From the NCBI GenBank assembly GCA_022925895.1, contig JAKSYS010000747.1, positions 1-28,064 of the forward strand: a stretch of DNA of 28,064 nucleotides. The letters are read 5' to 3'. The notes below the pieces were generated by a model. That model had not been told where the DNA came from and ran no database searches. It was given only the letters and a program-made list of their open reading frames with translations. Below, piece by piece: positions 1 to 9,089 of the stretch (position 1 is the stretch's first letter; the number at the start of each line of letters is the position of its first letter). This stretch comes from Fragilaria crotonensis. Lineage: Eukaryota; Bacillariophyta; Fragilariophyceae; Fragilariales; Fragilariaceae. The position numbers and the translations under genes are program-made.

Positions 1-972
1 ACTCCAGTACAGGCAGAAAATCATGGTTCTAACAGAAGGCCATTTAAATCTTAAATAGCCTTCAATAAGGCTGTGCAGTCTCGCACAATGTTTGATATTG
101 TGCATATATCATATATGCATACGATGATACGCCATACGCCACACCTATCATAAGGCCAATCCGAAAACCAATGCTACAGTACCAAAACGAGTCTTGGGAC
201 ATTTCGGTTATGTTTGACACAAAAATCGACCCTCACCGATGGGCCAGGTGGCCCATTTTGTCCCTTATACGGGTTAATGAAGCTTTTGCCGTTTTGGTTG
301 TCCTTGTAAACATAACCTTACGAGGTACTCCCAACTCCCAACCAAAACGAAGTTCATTTCGGTTCGCCGACCAAAAGGGACTATGCAGTGCACCGTAATT
401 CCAAGTTCCCTCAATACAGATGATAATGAAAGTCGGTGCCGGTACATTGCAGTCAGACGCCTCCCCGAGATCTCGAACCAATCTGTTCGACATTATACAG
501 TATGCATAATGTTGTTGCCTGTGACTTGTGACCAATTGCCTCATGGGCGATTCTATTCGTATATCCTCGAGCTTCACAGGAACAAGTCCCAAACCTCTCC
601 TCGGTGAACCGTACGAGTACATGCCATCGTGAAAATCATCCGCAGTATCATGCAGAGCAAGTAAGGCAACTACCAGTACTACGAATGATAAGACTACGAC
701 CGAATTCGGCCCAACACAGCTCGATAAGCCGTTACTAGTAAAAACATGAATATATTATGACTATCAACACGTGGAGGACCGGATTCGGTTCTACATGAAG
801 GCTCGCCCTTGATAACCCATAGCTAGTCGTGGCATGCATTCCATCAACGTTGGTGAATACCACCGCACGCAGTTAACCGCACCGTAGTCTGTCCCATCCA
901 ACCACGATTGCCTGATCCAACCACGCAGCCACCCACAACCTCAGCTTCATTCCTCATTCCTGCAAGACTGAT
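1..972. other. Intergenic region without a supported gene
   Basis: No convincing coding sequence is seen. Short ORFs on both strands have no recognisable domain and skewed composition. A small repeated pattern occurs: ACCAAAACGA followed by CATTTCGGTT at 181-209 and again at 341-364, with a related inverted copy around 288-302. This could be a worn fragment of a repeat. The stretch at 100-140 is rich in ATATCATATATGCATAC-like palindromic sequence. Nothing else structured is visible. Confidence 0.5.
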
Positions 973-1353
973 TCAGTTGAAGACATCCCTCCTCTTCGTT
1001 TGCTTAGCGTTCTTGGACATACGTTGACCCTTCATCCTCATCTTTCCTGGGACGCCAATGGTAGAAAGTAAAGGAACCGGAGCTTCAGTAGGAGCTTCAG
1101 TAGGAGCTCGAGTAGGAGCTTCCGTGGGCGGTGCCGTAGGTGGCGGCGTCACTGGTGCAGGCGTCACTGGTGCAAGCGTCACAGGCGACACTGGTGCAAG
1201 CGTCACAGCCGCCACTGGAGCAGGTGTCACAGCCGCCACTGGCGCAGGTGTCACAGCCGCCACTGGTGCAGGTGTCCCAGGCGTCACTGGAGCAGGAGTC
1301 GCTGCCGTAGCTGAAGCGACCATGGCAAACAAGCCTAGAGTGCGAAACAACAT
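973..1353 (-). CDS. Pro/Thr/Ala-rich secreted protein, probable cell-wall or mucin-like
   Basis: This is a 126-residue ORF. It starts with a short basic N-terminus and a hydrophobic segment (residues 4-18, LFRTLGLFAMVASATAA region) that fits a signal peptide cleaved after an Ala-rich site near residue 18. The next 75 residues are Thr/Pro/Ala/Val repeats: TPAPVAAV three times, then VTLAPV units, then TEAPTRAPTEAPTEAP. The C-terminus (residues 100-126) is strongly basic, GKMRMKGQRMSKNAKQTKRR, ending DVFN. Such Pro/Thr-rich regions are typically O-glycosylated in extracellular matrix or cell-wall proteins, and a Lys-rich tail recalls polycationic diatom wall proteins, but I see no diagnostic motif. 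It is single-exon and has no close neighbour. The function is inferred from composition alone. Confidence 0.6.
   Translation of the reverse strand: MLFRTLGLFAMVASATAATPAPVTPGTPAPVAAVTPAPVAAVTPAPVAAVTLAPVSPVTLAPVTPAPVTPPPTAPPTEAPTRAPTEAPTEAPVPLLSTIGVPGKMRMKGQRMSKNAKQTKRRDVFN
1070..1306 (-). repeat. Minisatellite coding for Thr-Pro-Ala-Pro-Val units
   Basis: Degenerate repeats of about 12-24 bp (units such as GGCGCAGGTGTCACAGCCGCCACT on the plus strand, varied between copies) make up most of the secreted-protein ORF. A 24-bp higher-order period is clearest at about 1195-1270. The repeat keeps all frames open, so spurious antisense ORFs overlap it. Copy number is expected to vary between strains. 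Confidence 0.7.
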
Positions 1354-2332
1354 GATGTATCAGGACAGGTTTTCGCACCAAACAAGAATTGTGTCCTCTG
1401 TATACTCGTGGAGTTGACGAAAAAGTCACGAGCATTGGGAATCGGGATTCGAAGGCGACCGGAGAGCACTACCAGGTACTGTACTATAAACTATTTAATA
1501 GAGAATACGGGTTTAACTTTATGCATAGGCCCAAGGTGCGCTCAGGTTGTAGTCATTATAAACAATCTGGTGAATCGTATGAAACCATGTACTACAAGTG
1601 CTGTGGAAGATGATGAGGGGTGTCTTATTTAAGGGAATCCGATTAAATGGTCTTCATACGACACACTACTTAGGAATGTTGTAGAAAATTTAGCTTCACG
1701 AGGAATCCAAATCGGAAGGGTGGTAGGGAAATCCTATGTTTTTCGAACACTGTTTGCCGCCGGCCCTCCTGTTAAAGTACAGAATTTTGTCTTGAAAACG
1801 ATACTGGATTCTCCGAGTATCATGGTACACTTTGATATTGGACTTCGTAAAACTGCAGTAGCTTCTTACAAAAGTACGGCTACGAAATTCATGGTACTCT
1901 TCACACTGTGCTCCAAGTACCAGGTATGATACTTGTATGTATACGAGTATACGTCATATGTCATATGATACCCGGTATCAATGTCATAAAGTCACGAGGT
2001 CGAAATTTTGACACCATCGTCGCGGTCTGTCGTCGGTACCGAGTGGGAGCACCTGGCACAAGGCGCATTTGTTTTCTGTGCCAAGATCACGACTCGATCG
2101 AATCCTACGATTGGGATTGATTGGTACAAATGCCCATGGAATCAAATGCAAGGTAGACTCCGACGATGAACTCAACGCCTGTCGCCGCCCACCTCCAGAG
2201 ACGTCGACTTCTCACTCTCTCATCACAACAAAGAATCAAAACTTTGAGTGCAATAACGACACAACATCGTAATCGACGTTTGCTGCTCAAAGCCCTCCCC
2301 CTTTTTCAAAAAGAAAATCATCAAGTTTCCAA
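1354..2332. other. Non-coding region with no supported gene
   Basis: Only short overlapping ORFs without domains occur here. The sequence is rich in GTAC and CATGGTAC words (for example 1820-1930), a compositional habit seen in the non-coding DNA of the whole window. The final 150 bases upstream of 2333 are likely 5' leader or promoter for the small Q-rich ORF. Nothing else is visible. Confidence 0.45.
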
Positions 2333-2608
2333 ATGGAGAATCCAACCACGTATCCCAAGCAACCTGTCATGATTACTACAATCATGAAGGAGCATGATCC
2401 CAACGAAGATCCATTTGCTGATCTTGTCGATGATAGTCAAAATCAAATGGTGTCACCGTTGGAGTATGGCTCCGGAGCAGTCTCTCCACCCAAGCAGTTC
2501 CAGCAGCAGTTGCAGCAACAGCAACAGCAGGGTGGTGACAATGAGGTTCACCAAGAGGCAACCAACAATCAGGTCGCTTCCGGGGATGAGGAACAGCATT
2601 CCAACTAG
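2333..2608 (+). CDS. Small acidic, Gln-rich protein of unknown function
   Basis: This 91-residue ORF starts at an ATG in a reasonable context (CCAAATGG). Residues 1-20 are ordinary. Residues 20-40 are acidic (EHDPNEDPFADLVDDSQNQ). Residues 50-67 hold a Gln tract encoded by mixed CAG/CAA codons (QFQQQLQQQQQQ), and the tail is polar and acidic, ending GDEEQHSN. No domain, signal peptide or membrane segment is seen. Such composition is typical of disordered regulatory proteins, but that is inference. It may be one exon of a larger gene. The ORF stands alone, about 1 kb from either neighbour. Confidence 0.4.
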   Translation: MENPTTYPKQPVMITTIMKEHDPNEDPFADLVDDSQNQMVSPLEYGSGAVSPPKQFQQQLQQQQQQGGDNEVHQEATNNQVASGDEEQHSN

Positions 2609-4010
2609 TACGTTGTACTTTTGTACAAGTACACATGTACGAATGGATTTTCTCTCACCTGTGAGAGATACAAGGATACGGAGATATAATAGATGGGCAT
2701 AGATTGGGGTCGTCATGTCCTTCGGCAGACGTATAAATTCAAATAGATAGACCTTTTTTTATATTAAAACAATGCTTTTTTCATGGCGGACCGGTGAGGA
2801 AGGAAGGCCAGAAACTGGTCGTGAGCCATAAACTGCAAGCGCGACTTGGTGAATGAACTCTCGTATTTCTATAGGACAGGTGAGAGCGCCGAGATTCATC
2901 AAAGACTCATGATGATTAGCGACAAAGATGCGGATATATGTGACGGGCAGTCTCCAAAACGATCATGTCTTGAAGATCAAAAAGAATCGACATCAAAATT
3001 CATCTGAAAAAATGTAACGAGAATCGAGGTTGGTTGCTGTCCCGCTTTGTGTGTTTTGTTTGCAAATACAAAGCGATGTGCGAAATAGCTCGTCGTAATT
3101 TTTGATCGTCGCGTCGCGTTTGGAACGTGTCGTTATCAAATGCTGACAAAATGGTCTGACAGCTGCATCCAAACACCATATCGTACATGATTGTTCCAGA
3201 TTCACCTTGTTTGGTACTGTATTCTGTCGTGTATAGAACGTAAACGATCCTGTTCTTTGCCAGTTTGTCCCACTCGGCACGTTCCAACCCAGAACTGAGG
3301 TGCGCGGATTGCATGAGGGATGGACGAACTCTTACTCGGACCACGGTGGTGGTGGTAAAGTATGTATGCACATACTGTCTCACAAATCTTCTCTACATAA
3401 TAGAACGTGACATTGGAGGTTCATGCCAATGAGCCCAAGGAGTTCGTCTAGTAGACGTGATCTGGTGGCTTGCCATCCGTCGACTTTATACTACCAACAG
3501 GTTCGTGAGGGAGGAAAAACATGTGCCGTTGGAGCAGGACACTCGAAGGAAGCACCACTCCTTTCGCCAACACATTCTCAGCCCGTCACACAGACACACA
3601 TACCGTTGCGATCGCTGCGTGTTTGTCATTGTGTTTCTCGATTCTATTGGATCTTGTGTACGATGCTGAAGGATTTCCATGGCGAGACATGGATCAGGAC
3701 CGAAAGCTTCATTTGTCATACCGGGGCGCTGCATTGTCACTCCGAAATTTCGAACAGTGAATGTTTTATGTCGAGCCATGAATAGGAACATATGTGTGAC
3801 AGAGTGGTGAATCATTGGTCGAAACGGGACACGGGACAGGATTGATCATACAGGGGCCGATGATAGGCAAGTTTGAGTGACACTCCGACTATGCTACTTA
3901 CCTCAGTATCCCATGGAGTAGAATTTTCTGTAGCAGGAGCGTACCATTCGGAGTCGATTTTGGCAAGCATCACAAATTCATTCCAATCGCACCGGATCCA
4001 ACAAGACACC
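2609..4010. other. Region with only weak ORFs, upstream of the GH99-like gene
   Basis: A minus-strand ORF reading from an ATG near 3315 down to about 3000 (roughly 104 residues, starting MQSAHLSSGLERAEWDKL) has ordinary composition but no recognised domain. I give it perhaps a one in five chance of being real. Plus-strand ORFs at 3423-3785 overlap in several frames and look like chance. A T-rich/A-rich stretch lies at 2750-2780. The last 150 bases before 4011 are probably the 5' leader and promoter of the lectin/glycosidase gene. Confidence 0.4.
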
Positions 4011-5821
4011 ATGCCGAACGAGAGAGAGGCAGTGGAAGTTGTCTTCATGGGAAGGAAACTCAATGACAAGAGAATCCTGCTTCCTCCAAAGTTCACTCGA
4101 TCGGATGTTGACACTGAAGACATTGAGGTTGCCAGCAATAGTAGTACAACTAGTGTCATGTATGAGAAACACTACGTTGCCAAAGAACAAACGCACTGTC
4201 GAAGGAAATGTTGGTTCTATTTCATCTTGGTGGGTGCACTTGTGTCCTCAGGTATTGGTGTGACGATTGTGTTGGTTCAAAACAGGTCAGGCAATGTCTC
4301 TCCAGTAGTTTCGAGCGCCTCGTCATCTACATCAACAAAGCCGACTGGACCCAATCCAATTTCCATCACGACAAGCAACCCTACCGACAGCCCGTCCTCA
4401 CCTCTTCCGATTCCAAAACCTACGGAACCATCTACAACAAGCACGGCAAGCCCTTCCGTCATGCCAAATCCAGAAACGTCACTTCCTCAGACTCCCAACC
4501 CTTCGGAATCATCGGCACCGCCAACACCAGTACCTACCCCTAATCCGACCGCCAGTCCAGTGGCACCGTTCACACCACTGTTCCCGATCTCACGCCCCGT
4601 GGCTCCACCAGCCGTAACAAGTGGTATCGACTATACCAACATTTTACTTACTGCCAACACACGCATATCACGGAATGAAGTATTGTATTCTCCCAATGGT
4701 CAGTTTTCTATATTCCTCACATCCGACAATGGTGACTTGGTCCTCATGGACAACACGAACAACATTGTTGTTTGGCGTGCCAATGCTGGTGGAGGAGCAC
4801 AAACTTGTAATTTGCAACCCGATGGCAACATGTTGTTGCGACGATCGGATGGTTCCGTCACCTGGTCGACCCAGACCAGTGCCTATCCTGGTGCATCGTT
4901 GCGATTGGACGATGGTGGACAATTGTCACTCATGGTGGAAGACGGAATCCCCATCTGGTTGGCAGGCATACCACGAGGACAGTACAACAATGATACAACA
5001 ACAACAACAACAACTCACACTAGTTTGACATTTCCCATTCGTGGTGCCTTTTATTATCCATGGTTCCCGAAACATGGTCGGTGAACGGGAGTCCGGTCCA
5101 CTTTCGTCCACGATTGGGATATTACAGTAACGGACAGTCCAGCACGCAGGAGGCTCATGTGGATATGCTCCATTATGCTCATGTTGATGTGGCAATTGCC
5201 TCCTGGTGGGGACCCGATTCACATTTGGATCGATCACGTATTACCAATCTACTCAACAAATCTCGTGGCAAATCTCTCTTTTGGACCATTTATCACGAAA
5301 TCGAACGCGATTTCAACCCATCCGTGCAAGAGATTCAAGCCGATTTGGCATACCTGAAGAAATGGTTTGCATGGCATGAGAATTGGGCACACATTGATGG
5401 ACTCCCCGTTCTGTTCTTGTACAATGAAGATGATTGCAATGTCAGCGAACGATGGATGACTGCAGCCCAGGGAGAATGGTTTGTCGTCCTCAAATTGTTT
5501 CGCGATTACGAGAATTGTGCCGTCCAACCGAGTCAATGGCACCAGTATGGGCCTGCCGGAGCAGTTGCTCATCAGCCGGGATATTCCTTCTCTATATCAC
5601 CAGGCTTTTGGAGAGCCGATCTAGCAGAGCCACAGTTGGCAAGAGTTTCAAAGGAGGACTTTTATTCCAGCGTGGTGAGCATGGTAAATAGCAGCGAGCC
5701 ATGGCAGCTTATCACTACATTCAACGAATGGGGGGAGGGAACCGCTGTGGAACCGGCAGCGGAATGGGCTAGTTCGTCTGGATATGGCTACTATTTGGAC
5801 GCTCTGCATGATGTATATTAA
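4011..5821 (+). CDS. Type II membrane protein: bulb-lectin plus GH99-like glycosidase domain (frameshifted)
   Basis: The best start is the ATG at 4011 (context ACACCATG); an ATG at 3891 is also in frame. From the 4011 start the order is: a cytosolic tail of about 65 residues, a Cys-flanked membrane segment (DNA 4212-4281, WFYFILVGALVSSGIGVTIV), a Pro/Ser/Thr-rich linker of about 110 residues, and a bulb-type (GNA-like) lectin domain at about 4620-4980 with repeated Q/L-x-D-G-N/G and V-W-x strands. A Thr tract follows, and then the GH99-like domain beginning RGAFYYPWFP. The frame breaks at 5067-5071 and resumes one base earlier as ETWS, through SWWG, FLYNEDDC and the active-site-like FNEWGEGTAVEP, whose two Glu (E-W-x-E) match the GH99 catalytic pair. 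GH99 enzymes are endo-alpha-1,2-mannosidases or mannanases of the Golgi or cell surface. A single missing base at CCCGAAA explains the break. Family assignment is good; substrate is inferred. Confidence 0.75.
4992..5017 (+). repeat. ACA trinucleotide microsatellite in linker
   Basis: About seven ACA/ACT units encode a Thr run between the lectin and glycosidase domains of the surrounding gene. It lies about 50 bases upstream of the frame break, so length variation here should be checked along with the frameshift. Confidence 0.7.
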
Positions 5822-6009
5822 AGTTTGTAAACTTTTCCTCCATCCCTGCCAACAGACGAAATTTCCCAAAGCTACGGCTTCTCTCATAACCCGTCGCGCA
5901 CACGGAAGTTCCACCAATCCCCACTACGGACCTGGGAAGTGCTACAGTAGACACCGCGATCGCGGGGAATAAAGCATAATTTGTTCATACCCCATTACTA
6001 AAAGCTTGT

Positions 6010-8262
6010 TTAGGAAGTGCTGTCGAACCCCATGGTTCGCTTATAGACCAGCTTTTCAGCGGCGGTGACTCGATCTTTTGTCCAGTTTCCGGAACTGGTT
6101 CGTTTCTTAAAGCGATTCCGCTTCTTGTCAAATATTGCTTCCAGGTCACACGTCTCAACTTCTGGAAATAGTGCATCTGGATCCAATCGATTTCCATTTT
6201 CGTCATATTGTTGTTTCAAGGCAGTAATAAGATTCTCTTTCTGAGCCCAGTCTGGAATCTTCTTCTTCGGACCAGAACCTGAATCATCACTCTCGTCGCT
6301 GTCACTTTCATCTCTATCTGATATTTGGTAGGTATCGAGTGGCGACCTAATGTTCAACTCATTTGCTGGCGGTAGCAGTGGATTTTCAGGAAGCTGTGGT
6401 TTCTCTGGTGGAGGAGGAGGCCACACAGAGGCAACTGTCGTTTTGATCGGGACTTCATTCAAGGCAACAGCAGATTTACCTGGGACACTGCTCGCAATTG
6501 GTGTCGTGGTTTGGCTGACTGGTAACCTTGAGAGCAGCGTGCTTTTCACGAATCTTTGCTGTCATTTGCGTTCGCTTGTCTTCTTCTTTTGATTTGCGGT
6601 CAGCAATTTACTCGTCGATAAAGCAACTGGCTTCAACGGTTCGTTTTGTTTGCTGTTTGATGGCTTAAGCACGTGACTCGTAGTAGATGCAGCAACGACA
6701 GCAGTGATCGGTTTGCTCTTCCCTCTCAATTCGGCAAGACGCTGCTTTCGAGCATCAGCAAGCATCTTTTGTTTATCTTTGACTATCGACGACGAGAATG
6801 GCGCCTTGAGAGAGGCATCCTTAGTTCCATCACTCGGAATCTTGACTGAAGTGGACGAATTGACAGAGCTGACATCAAAGTCCTTTACCGACTCGGAATA
6901 ATCCAAACTCGCTGCCACAGGCAGCGCGGGGACACTAGTAACCTCTGTAACCATCGCAGCACTATCAGCATCAACAATGGGTACGTCTGGTTCAATTTTC
7001 GGTCCCTTTTTCGTTGCCGAGGAGAACAGAGCGACAGCATCCGACTTGTGCGCTGACAGAAATGTAGATGCCGTCCTAACCAGGGACTTCTTAATGCTGG
7101 CAAAGGGCGACAACGCAGTGGACGACTTCGCAGGTAGGGTTATCTCCTGTGGTCGTGGTTGTTGAAATTTCGACGTGATACGGTTTGGCGAGAAGAGTGC
7201 AGCAGAACTTTTGACAAAGGAATGATGAACCGGTGGTGCACTTTCTTTTTCAGATTGCACGGCCTTTGCAGCTTCTTCTTTAGCCGCGATGAGTGCCGCA
7301 ACCGTCGTCGGCGGTGGACGTTGGTCAATCACATCCACTGACATTTGATCAGCATCAGAGTTGGAACGAGTCGACACGAGAGACATGCGATTCTCGTTAT
7401 TCTTAGCTTCCACTGATTCATGCGTTTCACCAATGGTCGGACTAATCTCACGGTCTGGTTCATCATCAAGAATTGGTTGGGAGTCGGATTTGACTTCCGA
7501 CGATTCAACAACAAGATCGTTTGTTTCAGGTCCCGCAAGCGCTCCCAACAATCGCTTTTGCAACTCTTTTTCAGGCCTCCGGTCTCAGATTCTTAGTCCT
7601 TAGCTCCTTGCGAAGTTCAGGTACTTTCATGGACATGACTGAGAGGTACTGCGGATGAGTACTAAACTCATCGGGATAGACAGGAACCACAATCTGACTC
7701 GTTTTGATGGACATGTTGAGGCTCGACTGGGACGTCTGTTTCTGCAGTTGAAATTGTTTCTGTTGCGATGTAAGGCTGCTGTGTTTGGGCTGCTTGAAAA
7801 TATTGTTCCCATTGGTGCTACTTTTGTGTGGAGGTTGATTTTCCTTTTGTCCATAGGTTGTAGCACCACCACCACCGAATTTGGAGGATGAGTTTGCCGC
7901 AGTCTTTATCTTTTTATTGGAGATGGCGTCAATGGTTGCCGTCATCGCTACAGGTGCATTTGTAATGGGATTAAGGCCCATCGTTTCGGCTTCAGCGGCA
8001 TCTGTCTCCTTGAGAAGCTTGCGCTTGTAGGACTGTGTTGTGTGATGCAAGCGTTAGTATTTGAATTGTGAACAATGGCTTGCACTCCAGAACGAACACT
8101 TACATCGAATTTTTCATTCAACCACTGCATCGACGAATTATGCTCGTCTTGCATGCATTGAATGGTGTCAGCTCGTCGTTCTTGCACTTGGTGAATGACA
8201 TCAGTCAGGCTGTGAACGACATTGCTCTTGTTGGCGGCATTTCCAAGAGGAGGTGACGGCAT
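6010..8262 (-). CDS. INCENP-like Aurora kinase-binding protein with SAP-like motif (frame interrupted)
   Basis: Exon 1 is 8262-8104 (53 residues, MPSPPLGNAANKSNVVHS...). It is followed by a 71-nt intron (8103-8033, GTAAGT to CACAG, with CTAAC as a possible branch site), and exon 2 resumes in phase 0 at SYKRKLL. The C-terminal 110 residues fit the INCENP IN-box: SPLDTYQISDRDESDSDESDD, then KKKIPDWAQKENL, LDPDALFP, CDLEAIFDKKRNRFKKRTSS and GNW. The R-T-S-S-x-x-W motif is where Aurora B phosphorylates INCENP. INCENP is the scaffold of the chromosomal passenger complex at centromeres and the spindle midzone. The middle is Ser/Lys-rich and disordered. A SAP-like stretch (MKVPELRKELRTKNLRPE...ELQKRLL) spans a frame change near 7565-7580. 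A TGA at 6562-6564 interrupts the frame, which otherwise continues unshifted. Family call is strong; the exact model is uncertain. Confidence 0.8.
8033..8103 (-). other. Spliceosomal intron of the INCENP-like gene
   Basis: A 71-nt intron on the minus strand: donor GTAAGT, acceptor ACAACACAG, and CTAAC about 24 bases before the acceptor. Splicing joins codon 53 (FD) in phase 0 to SYKRKLL. Without splicing the exon-1 frame reads through but loses the downstream domain. Confidence 0.75.
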
Positions 8263-9089
8263 GGTGGAGAGAGGTAAGAGTAGATTACAAGTTTGGAGTA
8301 AACTGTAGGCCCTCTAAAGACTGAACACTTGAACAGCAACAATTGATTGACAATCGAACGATGACAAGATGGTGTGATGACACAACGACACAACAAGTGG
8401 AAAGAAACGATGGATTTTGTGATGATTTTGAAAACAACGGTCAAACGTGTATATAGGATATATGATTTGAAGATGTTCATATAACGCTATCCTTATAGAT
8501 GGACAAAGATTCTTCATCGTCTGTCCAGCCTGCCTTGGCGTTCTGAGCCTGGCTCTGCCAGCAGCCAAATTTCCCGTCTGCTTCGCAATCCTACATGTCT
8601 CTCTATCGCCGACATTCGGTCGGCATTTTCGAATTCGCAGCCAGATTTTGCAGCGAAATGGTTTATACGTTTATACCAGTACTTCTGTTAGTAGCTAGAG
8701 TACCGTGTAGTACAGTGCTCCCAGTACGGGTAGGTACTAGTTCTACTCGATACTGGTAGTACCACGGTATCGGAAAGTTCGGACATCCACTCGTCCTCTG
8801 CCTGTCTCGCTGCAGCTGCTGGAGTCGCCATTTCGCCATTTTGGAAAGATCCGAATCCAGTCCAACCACTTTTCTAGACTTGTACTTGTACTCTTGTAGC
8901 ACTCCAGTATTGGTATCAGTAGGTAGTATGGTACAAGGGAGAGTCTTCTGATCCAGCGGACAAACCGACTGCCAACGACAATCCGCATTTGCATTCTGCC
9001 CTATAACCTTCATTGCGTTTGTTCTCTGAGTACTCCTGCATTCGTTCCTTCACTACAGCTTCAGTTACAACTACAACAAGATCACAACA
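8263..9089. promoter_or_regulatory. Divergent promoter region between INCENP-like and PDH E1 beta genes
   Basis: The two flanking genes are transcribed away from each other across 827 bases with no convincing ORF. The stretch at 8640-8960 is rich in GTAC/AGTACT words (for example CCAGTACTTCTG, TACTGGTAGTACC). GGTCGGCATTTTCGAATTCG lies near 8620. No TATA box stands out. The extent of each promoter is inferred from gene orientation only. Confidence 0.5.

Noticed and set aside
233..622. 129-residue minus-strand ORF at the left edge
   Set aside because: No domain, three overlapping competing frames, and the region holds repeat fragments.
1058..1417. 119-residue Gly/Ala/Val-rich plus-strand ORF and another minus-strand ORF over the repeat
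   Set aside because: They are frame shadows of the TPAPV minisatellite. Only the minus-strand frame with a signal peptide makes biological sense.
5060..5084. Programmed ribosomal frameshift in the GH99-like gene
   Set aside because: No canonical slippery heptamer and no obvious downstream pseudoknot; one missing base is simpler given the many indels in the window.
6562..6564. Selenocysteine or readthrough at TGA in the INCENP-like gene
   Set aside because: INCENP has no selenocysteine, I see no SECIS-like element, and indel or intron problems explain it better.
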